This document shows, piece after piece, positions 1 through 5,523 of a DNA stretch of 7,592 bases. Both the position numbers and the translations under genes were made by a program. Source of the DNA: Halobacteriales archaeon SW_9_67_24. Its GTDB lineage: Archaea; Halobacteriota; Halobacteria; Halobacteriales; Halococcaceae. Location: assembly GCA_003022685.1 (NCBI GenBank), contig PXSV01000026.1, positions 1 through 7,592 on the forward strand, given 5' to 3'. Below the pieces are notes generated by a model. The model saw only the letters and a list, made by a program, of their open reading frames with translations, was not told the DNA's origin and made no database searches. Positions within the stretch are counted from its first letter, which is position 1, and every line of letters begins with the position of its first letter.

Positions 1-68
1 AGTACGCCCGCATCCAACCCGATCCGGCGTGTCTCGAAAGCACCCAGAACGTCGGTGCTGACGACTAG
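1..68 (+). CDS. possible 3' end of a gene entering from the left (partial, unidentified)
   Basis: The frame starting at base 3 is open from the left edge and stops at TAG 66-68. It gives about 21 residues ending in Asn-Val-Gly-Ala-Asp-Asp. The acidic tail and a fairly high share of codons ending in G or C would suit the C-terminus of a haloarchaeal protein. The piece is too short to assign to a family, and an open frame of this length is expected often by chance in GC-rich DNA. No start can be seen because it would lie outside the window. Whether it belongs to the decayed peroxiredoxin region next to it is unknown. Confidence 0.3.
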   Translation, partial: YARIQPDPACLESTQNVGADD

Positions 69-96
69 AGGACATAGTCACACCCCGAACAGTCCG

Positions 97-306
97 CACG
101 ATGGCGGTAGTGTTCATCGAGGCCGACGACGGGGGATGGCGTTCGACGCGATCGGGACCGACGGGATCGCGAAGCGTGCCGTGTTCGTCGTCGACGGTGA
201 CGGAATGATCACCCATGCGCGGGGGAGCGACGATCCCGGCATCGAACCCGACTACGACGAGGTCGCGGCGGCCGCTCGGGACGCAGCGGCCCGACCGGTC
301 GACGAC
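97..306 (+). pseudogene. decayed C-terminal fragment of a peroxiredoxin (AhpC/TSA, Bcp-like)
   Basis: Reading frame 1 from about base 136 gives Met-Ala-Phe-Asp-Ala-Ile-Gly-Thr-Asp-Gly, then IAKRAVFVVDGDG and SDDPGIEPDYDEV. This matches the C-terminal third of haloarchaeal peroxiredoxins, where a beta strand ending in 'FVVD.DG' is followed by a strand with Tyr-Ala-Trp and then 'DDP'. Here the Trp position is Arg (THARGSDDP). Just upstream, the family segment 'GGSVAEAYGVAFDA' is recognisable only if the frame is changed between about 112 and 136: GGSV lies in frame 1, IEADDG in the next frame, then MAFDA returns to frame 1. The N-terminal half with the peroxidatic Cys is absent. Frame 1 stays open to a stop at 415-417 and runs through the first direct repeat, so the original stop also appears lost. 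I read it as a truncated, frameshifted relic. An odd, functional short protein starting at 145 is less likely. Confidence 0.72.
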
Positions 307-335
307 TGTGGGTCGGTCGCGCCCACACCATCAGG

Positions 336-367
336 TCTCCTCCCAACAGTAATGAGCAACCCGATGG
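336..367. repeat. 32-bp direct repeat, copy 1
   Basis: This is the first of two copies of a 32-bp sequence, TCTCCTCCCAACAGTAAT followed by GAGCAACCCGATGG. It differs from copy 2 (401-432) at one base, G354 here against A419 there. Start-to-start spacing is 65 bp, leaving a 33-bp gap. The copy is followed by a 7-bp inverted repeat, CGATGGA at 362-368 and TCCATCG at 379-385, with a 10-nt loop. Its role is unknown. The position upstream of the HD-gene promoter makes a protein-binding site or a small tandem duplication the simplest readings. Confidence 0.9.
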
Positions 368-400
368 ATATGACGCCCTCCATCGAGCGCGCCGTCTCCA

Positions 401-432
401 TCTCCTCCCAACAGTAATAAGCAACCCGATGG
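401..432. repeat. 32-bp direct repeat, copy 2, abutting the HD-gene promoter
   Basis: This second copy matches 336-367 at 31 of 32 bases. It ends exactly where the T-rich TATA-like box of the downstream HD gene begins (432-439), so it occupies the place of the BRE and upstream activating sequence of that promoter. I found no third copy one period further on either side (271-302 and 466-497 do not match). Confidence 0.9.
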
Positions 433-439
433 GTTTTCA
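432..439 (+). promoter_or_regulatory. TATA-like box of the HD-domain gene, leaderless transcript predicted
   Basis: GTTTTCAT is centred near base 436, 27 nt upstream of the A of the ATG at 463. That is the usual haloarchaeal TATA-to-transcription-start distance, so the transcript probably begins at or within a base or two of the start codon. There is no Shine-Dalgarno-like sequence before this ATG. Confidence 0.6.
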
Positions 440-462
440 TTCCGGCTGTCGAACACCATCCC

Positions 463-1281
463 ATGAGTGACAGCGCCGATGCGGCCAGCGGTCGCGTCTA
501 CGCCCCCGAGGACCACCACGCCTTCCCCGACGAGCGAGTCAATGAAGCGCTCGACCTCGTCGAGAGCGACCCGGAGATACAGGCCTATCTCGACGCCCAG
601 AACGTCAATCCGGTGGCGCGCAAGCGTTACAACGACCACGGGGCCAAGCACGTCTCGATCGTCCGCAACCGTGCGCTCTGTCTCTACGACCTGCTCAAGG
701 CCGGGAGCGTCCAGTTCAACGGTGCAGCCGACCAGGACCTCGACGAGGCCGACGAACCGGTCATCATCGCGCTCGCCGCCACCCTCCACGACATCGGCCA
801 CGTCGTCCACCGCGAGGACCACCCCTACTACTCGATCCCGCTCGCCGCCGACATCCTCGATCGCATCCTCCCCGAGTTCGACTTTTACGACACCGAGGCG
901 CGCATCCGGGTCAAGGGCGAGGTGCTCCACGCGATCCTCTGCCATCACACGCCGGAGACGCCGCTGACACTGGAGGCCGGCATCGTTCGGGTCGCCGACG
1001 CGCTCGACATGGAGCATGGCCGCTCGCGCGCGCCCTACGAGCAGGGCGGGCGCGGGATCAACACCGTGTCGAGTCAGGCGATCCAGGAAGTCTCGCTCGA
1101 AGCCGGCGACGGCGTCCCGGTGCTCGTCGAGATCGAGATGACCGACGCCGCCGGCGTCTACCAGGTCGACACCCTCCTGAAGGCCAAACTCACCGGCTCC
1201 GGTCTCGAAGACCACATCCGCATCGTCGCGGTCACGACCCACGACACCGACCAGCAGTTGGTCGAGCGCGTCGAGCTCTAA
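463..1281 (+). CDS. HD-domain metal-dependent phosphohydrolase
   Basis: The product is 272 residues, cytoplasmic and acidic. The HD signature is clear: His59 and His63 in NDHGAKH, the His109-Asp110 pair in LHDIGH (with His113), His161-His162 in ILCHHTPETP, and Asp179 in VRVADALDM. HD proteins of this kind use these residues to hold one or two divalent metals and hydrolyse phosphoester or phosphodiester bonds in nucleotides, cyclic nucleotides or nucleic acids. The length and layout fit the archaeal stand-alone HD phosphohydrolases, whose physiological substrate is not known to me. There is no sensor or nuclease fusion, and residues after about 215 form a short C-terminal region without a recognised motif. 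The start at 463 is supported by the TATA-like box 27 nt upstream and the absence of a ribosome-binding site. The gene is single, followed within 9 nt by a T-run, and convergent with the MBL gene. Family assignment is firm; substrate is open. Confidence 0.93.
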   Translation: MSDSADAASGRVYAPEDHHAFPDERVNEALDLVESDPEIQAYLDAQNVNPVARKRYNDHGAKHVSIVRNRALCLYDLLKAGSVQFNGAADQDLDEADEPVIIALAATLHDIGHVVHREDHPYYSIPLAADILDRILPEFDFYDTEARIRVKGEVLHAILCHHTPETPLTLEAGIVRVADALDMEHGRSRAPYEQGGRGINTVSSQAIQEVSLEAGDGVPVLVEIEMTDAAGVYQVDTLLKAKLTGSGLEDHIRIVAVTTHDTDQQLVERVEL

Positions 1282-1289
1282 GCACCCAC

Positions 1290-1295
1290 TTTTTT
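1290..1295 (+). terminator. oligo-T terminator after the HD gene
   Basis: Six consecutive T residues lie 9 nt after the stop codon of the HD gene. Archaeal RNA polymerase often terminates at T-runs without a strong hairpin, and no strong stem directly precedes this one. Confidence 0.5.
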
Positions 1296-1387
1296 ACAAG
1301 GGGTCCTCGGTCGAACTCCGTCGAATAACCTGTTCTGTCGAGCATAGCGAGACAGAGCTTGGAGGAGCTTCGCTCTTTCAGTGGAGC

Positions 1388-1423
1388 AAAAACACCCGCT
1401 CACTCGCTACGCTCGTTCGCGGG
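1388..1423 (-). terminator. candidate hairpin plus T-run terminator for the minus-strand transcript
   Basis: Read on the minus strand, a 5-bp CCCGC/GCGGG stem (arms at 1419-1423 and 1395-1399) is followed after 2 nt by TTTTT (1392-1388). It would end a transcript coming from the MBL gene, whose stop lies 167 bp away. The long loop and distance make this tentative. Confidence 0.33.
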
Positions 1424-1589
1424 AGAATTGCTGGCGCTCTCCGCAACCGCACCACGACCACGGTCGCCTGAGCCCTCGGCCCTCGGGGCCTCGCCCTTCA
1501 TCCGCCAGGCCCGCACCGCACCACTCCGCACGCATCTCACCCGGATCGGATTGGTCAGTCGTGACGTTCGGCAAGAGCCGGCGATCGAG

Positions 1590-2585
1590 TCAGGCCGACG
1601 TGGTGATCGCCGGGAACAGCTCGCCGAGAGCCGGATCGGTCTCCACGAGCCGGTACTCCCTCCCGCTGCGTTCGATGATCCCGGCCGCAGCGAGGTGATC
1701 GAGGTGGGCGTACGCTTCGCCGGGCCCGTGGAGAATGTGGATGCTCGACAGGTCGCCGAACAGCTGCGCGCTCACCGTCCACGGGTCCGCCGGCCCGACC
1801 TCGCCGAGCACCTCGAGAACCCGTTCGGTCCGCTCGCGGTGGTGGGCGGCGATCTCCCGTGCACGGCCGGCGGGATCGTCGATCGGATCGCGGTGGCCCG
1901 GGAACGCGCGATCGAACCCGCCGTCGATGATCCGTTCGAGCGTTTCGAGATATCTGGCGAGCGGCTCCTCGACGCGCACGTCCGCACCGCCGACGTTCGG
2001 GGTGTAGTGCGGGAGCAGGGCGTCGCCGCTGAACAGTTCTCGACCGTCCTCGGCGTCGAAGACGAACCCCGCGAGTCCGGCGGTGTGGCCCGGAAGATGG
2101 AGCGCTTCGAGGTCGCCCTCCGGAGTCGAAAAGCGCTCGCCGTCGGCGAACGGCTCGACCGTCGGCTCCGGGCCAGTCAGCTCGTCGTGACTGTCGATGA
2201 ACGCGAGCAGCTCCTCGCGCGGCTCGTCGGGCACGCCCCACTCGTCGAGGAACGCACGCTGGCGCTCGGTCATGTCGGTCCACGCCTCGGGGTCGCGCTC
2301 GACCAGGGGCGCGTCGTCGGCGTGGACCCTGACCGTCGCGCCGCCTGCATCCTGAATTACGCCCGCGAGCCCGACGTGGTCCTCGTGCCAGTGGGTGAGG
2401 AGAACTTCGTCGATGTCCGCGAACGTCGATCCGAGATCGGCGAGCCGGTTCGCCAACTGTTCGCGGACGTCCGGCGTGGCGACGCCCGTGTCGACCAGGG
2501 TCGTTTTCGCGTCCGACCCAGCTCCGAACACGTAGGCGTTGTTCAGCCCCTCGAACACCTTGTTGCCGAGCGTGATCCGTTTCAT
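1590..2585 (-). CDS. MBL-fold metallo-hydrolase with C-terminal winged-helix domain
   Basis: The product is 331 residues and acidic. All metal ligands of the metallo-beta-lactamase fold are present: His65, His67, Asp69 and His70 in THWHEDHVG, His167 in PGHTAG, Asp188 in SGDALL and His231 in PGHRDP. The metal centre would hold two divalent ions, usually zinc, and activate water for hydrolysis. Residues about 245-320 form a helical linker and a winged helix (AYAHLDHLAAAGIIERSGREYRLV). That arrangement resembles the LACTB2-like/hydroxyacylglutathione-hydrolase-like branch rather than true beta-lactamases. A thioester or phosphoester substrate is plausible but not shown. I chose ATG 2583-2585 because the fold starts immediately (MKRITLGNKVFEGLNNAYVF) and a G-tract (2591-2596) lies 5 nt upstream. 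A GTG at 2687 would add 34 residues without family character. The gene is 245 bp downstream of the halocyanin gene on the same strand and convergent with the HD gene. Confidence 0.93.
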   Translation of the reverse strand: MKRITLGNKVFEGLNNAYVFGAGSDAKTTLVDTGVATPDVREQLANRLADLGSTFADIDEVLLTHWHEDHVGLAGVIQDAGGATVRVHADDAPLVERDPEAWTDMTERQRAFLDEWGVPDEPREELLAFIDSHDELTGPEPTVEPFADGERFSTPEGDLEALHLPGHTAGLAGFVFDAEDGRELFSGDALLPHYTPNVGGADVRVEEPLARYLETLERIIDGGFDRAFPGHRDPIDDPAGRAREIAAHHRERTERVLEVLGEVGPADPWTVSAQLFGDLSSIHILHGPGEAYAHLDHLAAAGIIERSGREYRLVETDPALGELFPAITTSA

Positions 2586-2830
2586 CGCTGCCCCCCGATC
2601 GGCTCGGTGCGGCGCGCTCCTCGGCCGGTCCCCCGACCCGGGTTCCCCTGGACAGCCGTCATACCCCTCGCTACCGCTCCCGGCCACATACCACTCGCGG
2701 TATCGAGGCCGCTGTTCGGGATCCTCGCGTCGTACGGTCGTCGTCGGCGCACGGGTCGAGAACTGATCGGCCGAAAGCCCACGCCACAGCGGATCGTAGG
2801 CCCGGAAGTAGCGCGATCCCCGATGGTGCG

Positions 2831-3499
2831 TTACTCGTTCGCGACCACGACCGCACCCTTCATTCCGAGCGACTGATGCGGGTTGCAGTAGTAGCGATAC
2901 ACGCCTGGCGAGTCGAGCGTCGCCTCGTAGGTCACGTCCTCACCCATCGCAGGTTCCCCGCTGTCGAGCGGGCCGTCACCCTTGGAGACGACGTTGTGCG
3001 CGCTGCCCTCGCCGGTCCACGCCCATGTGATCGTCGTGCCCGGCGAGACCCGAGCCGCCGCCGGATCGAAGGCGTACCCGTTCTCGCCGGCCCCGACGGC
3101 GATCTCGACCGATCCGGAGCCGGTCTCGTCGGCGATCGAACCGTCGTATCCCGTCGCCTCCGCGAGGTACTCCTCGACGGCCCCCGTCCCGACGGTCGTT
3201 CCCGAACCCCCGTCCGTCGTCGCTGTAGCGCTCGTTCCGGGGGTGGTGCTCGTCGTCCCCTCGTCGGTCGGTCCGGCGTCGGTCGTCGCGGTTGTCGTTG
3301 CTGCCTCGGTGGTCCCGGTGCCGGCTTCCGTCGTCGCGTCGCCGCCGGTCGCCTCGGTTTCGGTTGCCGAGTCCTCGGTGTCGTTCGACCCGCCGTCGCC
3401 GGAGCCACCGGAACACCCGGCGAGCGCTCCGGCGACGAGCACGCCGGCCGCACCCTGGAGGACGGTTCGCCTGTCGAGAGCGTCGATGTCGGGAACCAT
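2831..3499 (-). CDS. halocyanin-like blue copper lipoprotein
   Basis: The product is 222 residues. The N-terminus carries twin Arg (residues 10-11), a hydrophobic segment and a lipobox ending AGALAGC with Cys29. This is the usual haloarchaeal Tat-exported, lipid-anchored signal. Residues about 38-105 form a long linker rich in Thr, Ser, Gly, Glu and Asp, which keeps the domain away from the membrane and could be O-glycosylated. The C-terminal cupredoxin domain (about 106-222) has type-1 copper ligands His168 (SAHNVVS), Cys205 and His208 (YYCNPH) and Met213 (LGMKG). Halocyanins are small electron carriers at the outer membrane face; the redox partner cannot be read from this locus. A TATA-like box at 3526-3533 on the minus strand lies about 27 nt before a start site next to the ATG, so the transcript is leaderless or nearly so. 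The gene is divergent from the photolyase gene. Confidence 0.95.
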   Translation of the reverse strand: MVPDIDALDRRTVLQGAAGVLVAGALAGCSGGSGDGGSNDTEDSATETEATGGDATTEAGTGTTEAATTTATTDAGPTDEGTTSTTPGTSATATTDGGSGTTVGTGAVEEYLAEATGYDGSIADETGSGSVEIAVGAGENGYAFDPAAARVSPGTTITWAWTGEGSAHNVVSKGDGPLDSGEPAMGEDVTYEATLDSPGVYRYYCNPHQSLGMKGAVVVANE

Positions 3500-3525
3500 C
3501 GGTTGATCCTGGTTCGTCCGTTCGA

Positions 3526-3533
3526 CTCAAAAG
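3526..3533 (-). promoter_or_regulatory. TATA-like box of the halocyanin gene
   Basis: On the minus strand the sequence reads CTTTTGAG. Its centre is about 30 nt upstream of the halocyanin ATG (3499-3497), which predicts a leader of only a few nucleotides. Confidence 0.5.
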
Positions 3534-3637
3534 ACCGCCGATTCGTTGCCAGCCACGGCGACCGTCCGCACACCGGGGACTGGCGGCGAACGCTGGCCCA
3601 CGAATCGAAAGCCGAACCAGTCGCCGCGGCCGGACCG

Positions 3638-3645
3638 CTTTAGCG
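3638..3645 (+). promoter_or_regulatory. TATA-like box upstream of the photolyase gene
   Basis: CTTTAGCG centred near 3641 is the only AT-rich box close upstream of the photolyase. A start site 26-27 nt downstream falls at about 3667. That is 41 nt before the photolyase ATG at 3708 and exactly on the ATG of a 14-codon leader ORF. Confidence 0.45.
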
Positions 3646-3666
3646 GTTGTCGCCCCTCGCAATGTC

Positions 3667-3711
3667 ATGGACGACTCACCACGCCGGCGACCGGGGACGG
3701 GGCCACGATGA
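3667..3711 (+). CDS. 14-codon leader ORF overlapping the photolyase start (ATGA)
   Basis: ATG at 3667-3669 opens a 14-codon frame encoding MDDSPRRRPGTGPR. Its stop TGA (3709-3711) overlaps the photolyase start ATG (3708-3710) as ATGA. The ATG lies where the TATA-like box at 3638-3645 predicts transcription to begin, so it could be read as a leaderless ORF and pass ribosomes to the photolyase by termination-reinitiation. The peptide is Arg- and Pro-rich, unlike haloarchaeal proteins, so any role would lie in translation control. It may also be a chance frame. Confidence 0.33.
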   Translation: MDDSPRRRPGTGPR

Positions 3712-5240
3712 CCGTCTGGGTCATCGGCGACCAGCTCACCCGCGAGGTCGGGCCGCTCGCCCGCGCCGACGCCGACGAGCGCGTACTCATAATCGAGGCC
3801 CGCGAGTTCGCCCGCAAGCTCCCCTATCACCCACACAAGCTCGTCTGCGTGTTCAGCGCGATGCGGCACTTCCGCGACGACCTCCGGGAGAGCGGGTACG
3901 AGGTCGACTACCACCAAGTCGAGACGTTCGGCGACGGACTCGACGCCCACTTCGAGACCCACCCCGACGACAGCCTCGTGACGATGGAGCCAGCCGGACA
4001 CGGGGCTGCCGACCGGCTCGAAAGCCTCGTCACCGAACGCGGCGGGGAGATCGAGTTCGCCCGGGACGAACGGTTTCTCTGTTCGGCCGACCGGTTCGAG
4101 GAATGGGCGGGCGACGACGATCAGTTCGAACACGAGGGGTTCTACCGGATGCTGCGTCGCGAGACCGGATATCTGATGGACGACGGCGAGCCGGTCGGCG
4201 GCGAGTGGAACTACGACGAGTCGAACCGAAAGTTCCCCGGCGAGGAGTACGACCCGCCCGACCCGCCGCGGTTCGAACCCGACGACCTCACCGAAGAAGT
4301 AATCGAGTGGGTCGGCGAGGAGTTCGCCGGCGGGTACGACGAACCACCTTACGGAGGGAGCTGGGCCGATCCAGGGGCGTTCGTGTGGCCGGTCACGCGC
4401 GAGGAAGCGCTCGACGCGCTCGCGGATTTCGTCGAGCACCGCCTTCCGGAGTTCGGCCCGTACCAGGACGCGATGCTCGACGAGGAGTGGACGCTGAACC
4501 ACGCGCTGCTGTCGGTTCCACTGAATCTCGGCCTGCTCCACCCGCGCGAAGTCGTCGAGCGCACACTCGACGCCCACCGCGAACGGGATCTCCCGCTTTC
4601 GAGCGTCGAAGGGTTCGTTCGCCAGGTCATCGGCTGGCGCGAGTTCATGCGCCACACCTACCGGCGCGCGATGCCCGACCTCGCGACGGCCAACGGACTC
4701 GACGCCGATCACGACCTGCCCGACTTCTACTGGACCGGCGACACCGAAATGGCCTGCCTCGCAGACGTGGTCGGGAGCGTCCGGGAGCGAGGGTACTCCC
4801 ACCACATCGAGCGGCTGATGGTGCTTTCGAACTTCGCGCTGCTCTATGGGGTCCGACCCGCGGCGATCAACCGGTGGTTCCACGCGGCGTACGTCGACGC
4901 CTACCATTGGGTCACGACCCCGAACGTGATCGGGATGGGCGTGTTCGGCAGCGACCGCCTCTCGACCAAACCCTACGCCGCCTCGGCGAACTACCTCGAC
5001 GACATGAGCGATTACTGCGGGGACTGTGCCTACGATCCCGACGAGACCACCGGCGAGAACGCCTGCCCGTTCAACGCGCTTTACTGGGACTTCCTCGGCC
5101 GGAACGAGGACCGCCTCCGGAAGAATCACCGAATGGGCCTGGTCTACAGCCACTGGGACGACAAGGACGACGACGAACGTGCGGCGATCCGCGATCGGGT
5201 CGGCGAGATCCGTGACCTCGCCAGGACCGGCGATCTCTGA
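3708..5240 (+). CDS. iron-sulfur photolyase/cryptochrome of the PhrB/CryB (FeS-BCP, DPRP) class
   Basis: The product is 510 residues, the usual family length. It opens with MTVWVIGDQL and VCVFSAMRHFRDDL, typical of the N-terminal Rossmann-like domain, and continues into the helical FAD-binding region. Four Cys that would bind a 4Fe-4S cluster are present: Cys350 (EMACLADV), Cys437 and Cys440 (YCGDC) and Cys453 (NACPFN). His365-His366 (SHHIERLMVLSNF), Trp342, Trp390 and Tyr399 fall where, from memory, Agrobacterium PhrB has its active-site His pair and electron-transfer residues. PhrB repairs (6-4) photoproducts with blue or near-UV light using FAD and a lumazine antenna, so (6-4) repair is the best guess; a photoreceptor role is the alternative. 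I chose ATG 3708 because the family begins there; the frame stays open 162 bp upstream to 3546 with no family similarity. The gene is divergent from the halocyanin gene and 355 bp upstream of an HTH regulator. Confidence 0.96.
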   Translation: MTVWVIGDQLTREVGPLARADADERVLIIEAREFARKLPYHPHKLVCVFSAMRHFRDDLRESGYEVDYHQVETFGDGLDAHFETHPDDSLVTMEPAGHGAADRLESLVTERGGEIEFARDERFLCSADRFEEWAGDDDQFEHEGFYRMLRRETGYLMDDGEPVGGEWNYDESNRKFPGEEYDPPDPPRFEPDDLTEEVIEWVGEEFAGGYDEPPYGGSWADPGAFVWPVTREEALDALADFVEHRLPEFGPYQDAMLDEEWTLNHALLSVPLNLGLLHPREVVERTLDAHRERDLPLSSVEGFVRQVIGWREFMRHTYRRAMPDLATANGLDADHDLPDFYWTGDTEMACLADVVGSVRERGYSHHIERLMVLSNFALLYGVRPAAINRWFHAAYVDAYHWVTTPNVIGMGVFGSDRLSTKPYAASANYLDDMSDYCGDCAYDPDETTGENACPFNALYWDFLGRNEDRLRKNHRMGLVYSHWDDKDDDERAAIRDRVGEIRDLARTGDL

Positions 5241-5318
5241 CCCACGCGACTGCGGCGGTGTTTAGATAAGCGACGCTGATCGAGAAAACCACGCTGGGTG
5301 GGACTGAGCGGAGTGGTT

Positions 5319-5339
5319 CGAGACACCTACGGTGTCTCG
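5319..5339. repeat. perfect 9-bp hairpin with a 3-nt loop
   Basis: CGAGACACC (5319-5327), loop TAC, GGTGTCTCG (5331-5339). It would form a stable stem in RNA of either strand. It has no T-run after it, so it is not an obvious terminator for the photolyase, whose stop is about 80 bp upstream. Confidence 0.85.
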
Positions 5340-5375
5340 TCATCACGAGAGAGCCTCGCTCTGTCTTCGGGGACT

Positions 5376-5476
5376 GAAAGGGGCGACTGGCTCAGGGAAC
5401 CCGGACGACGCAAGGACCGCAGGCCCACGGCCGAGGACCGCAGCGAGTCCCGGGACCTGAGCCAGTCGGGGCTTTC
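5376..5476. repeat. long inverted repeat, possible structured RNA
   Basis: The arms at 5376-5396 and 5456-5476 are 21 bp each and pair at 18 positions. GAAAG and CGACTGGCTCAGG are perfect in both, separated by a central GGG facing GGG that cannot pair. The 59-nt loop has a 10-bp direct repeat AGGACCGCAG (5413-5422 and 5434-5443) with a 21-nt period, GGCCCACGGCC (about 5422-5432) and a CCCGGG. I recall similar 'GACTGAAAGGGG ... GGGGCTTTCGA' palindromic stretches between genes of other haloarchaea, so this may be a dispersed repeat family. Which strand is transcribed, if any, is unknown. Confidence 0.8.
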
Positions 5477-5515
5477 GAACCCGTTGCGGTTGCTGTCGCT
5501 GTCCCAATCGCCACT

Positions 5516-5523
5516 GTTTATCT
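5516..5523 (+). promoter_or_regulatory. candidate distal TATA-like box for the HTH gene
   Basis: GTTTATCT within the right terminal repeat of the non-coding element would place a start site near 5546, giving a leader of about 50 nt before the HTH gene. It competes with the GCGTTTTG box at 5551-5558, whose predicted start near 5580 lies just before the gene. I cannot decide between them. Confidence 0.35.

Larger units (their letters stand above)
1282..1589. other. gene-free convergent intergenic stretch with palindromic and mirror-like motifs
   Basis: This 308-bp stretch lies between the ends of the HD and MBL genes. I see no credible gene: the frames open here are rich in Arg, Ser and Pro, unlike the acidic proteins around them. 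It holds the T-run at 1290-1295. It also holds CTGTC...GACAG arms around 1336-1356 and AGAGC...GCTCT arms around 1355-1378. An imperfect palindrome sits at 1395-1423, with a CTCGC-TA-CGCTC mirror core. Motifs of the GAGCGTAGCGAG type are common between haloarchaeal genes. From about 1430 to 1589 I see nothing assignable. Confidence 0.6.

Noticed and set aside
55..417. A complete 120-residue protein gene starting at 55
   Set aside because: Its first 30 residues lack similarity and the peroxiredoxin-like part lacks the catalytic half. The end runs into the direct repeats, so a relic is the better reading.
336..432. Two 32-bp repeats with a 33-bp spacer as a minimal CRISPR array
   Set aside because: The dimensions fit, but there are only two copies, no further repeat at the same period, no leader or cas gene in the window, and the repeat does not resemble the haloarchaeal repeats I know.
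1359..2876. Open frame of about 505 codons on the plus strand opposite the MBL gene
   Set aside because: The MBL gene on the other strand has complete catalytic motifs, while this frame has none and is composed of Arg, Val and Asp runs.
2976..5153. Open frame of about 725 codons on the minus strand across the halocyanin and photolyase
   Set aside because: It is antisense to two well-supported genes and gives low-complexity Val/Glu/Arg-rich sequence with no motif, the usual shadow frame in GC-rich DNA.
5319..5339. Hairpin as a rho-independent terminator of the photolyase
   Set aside because: No T-run follows, it is about 80 bp beyond the stop, and archaeal termination relies on T-runs rather than such stems.
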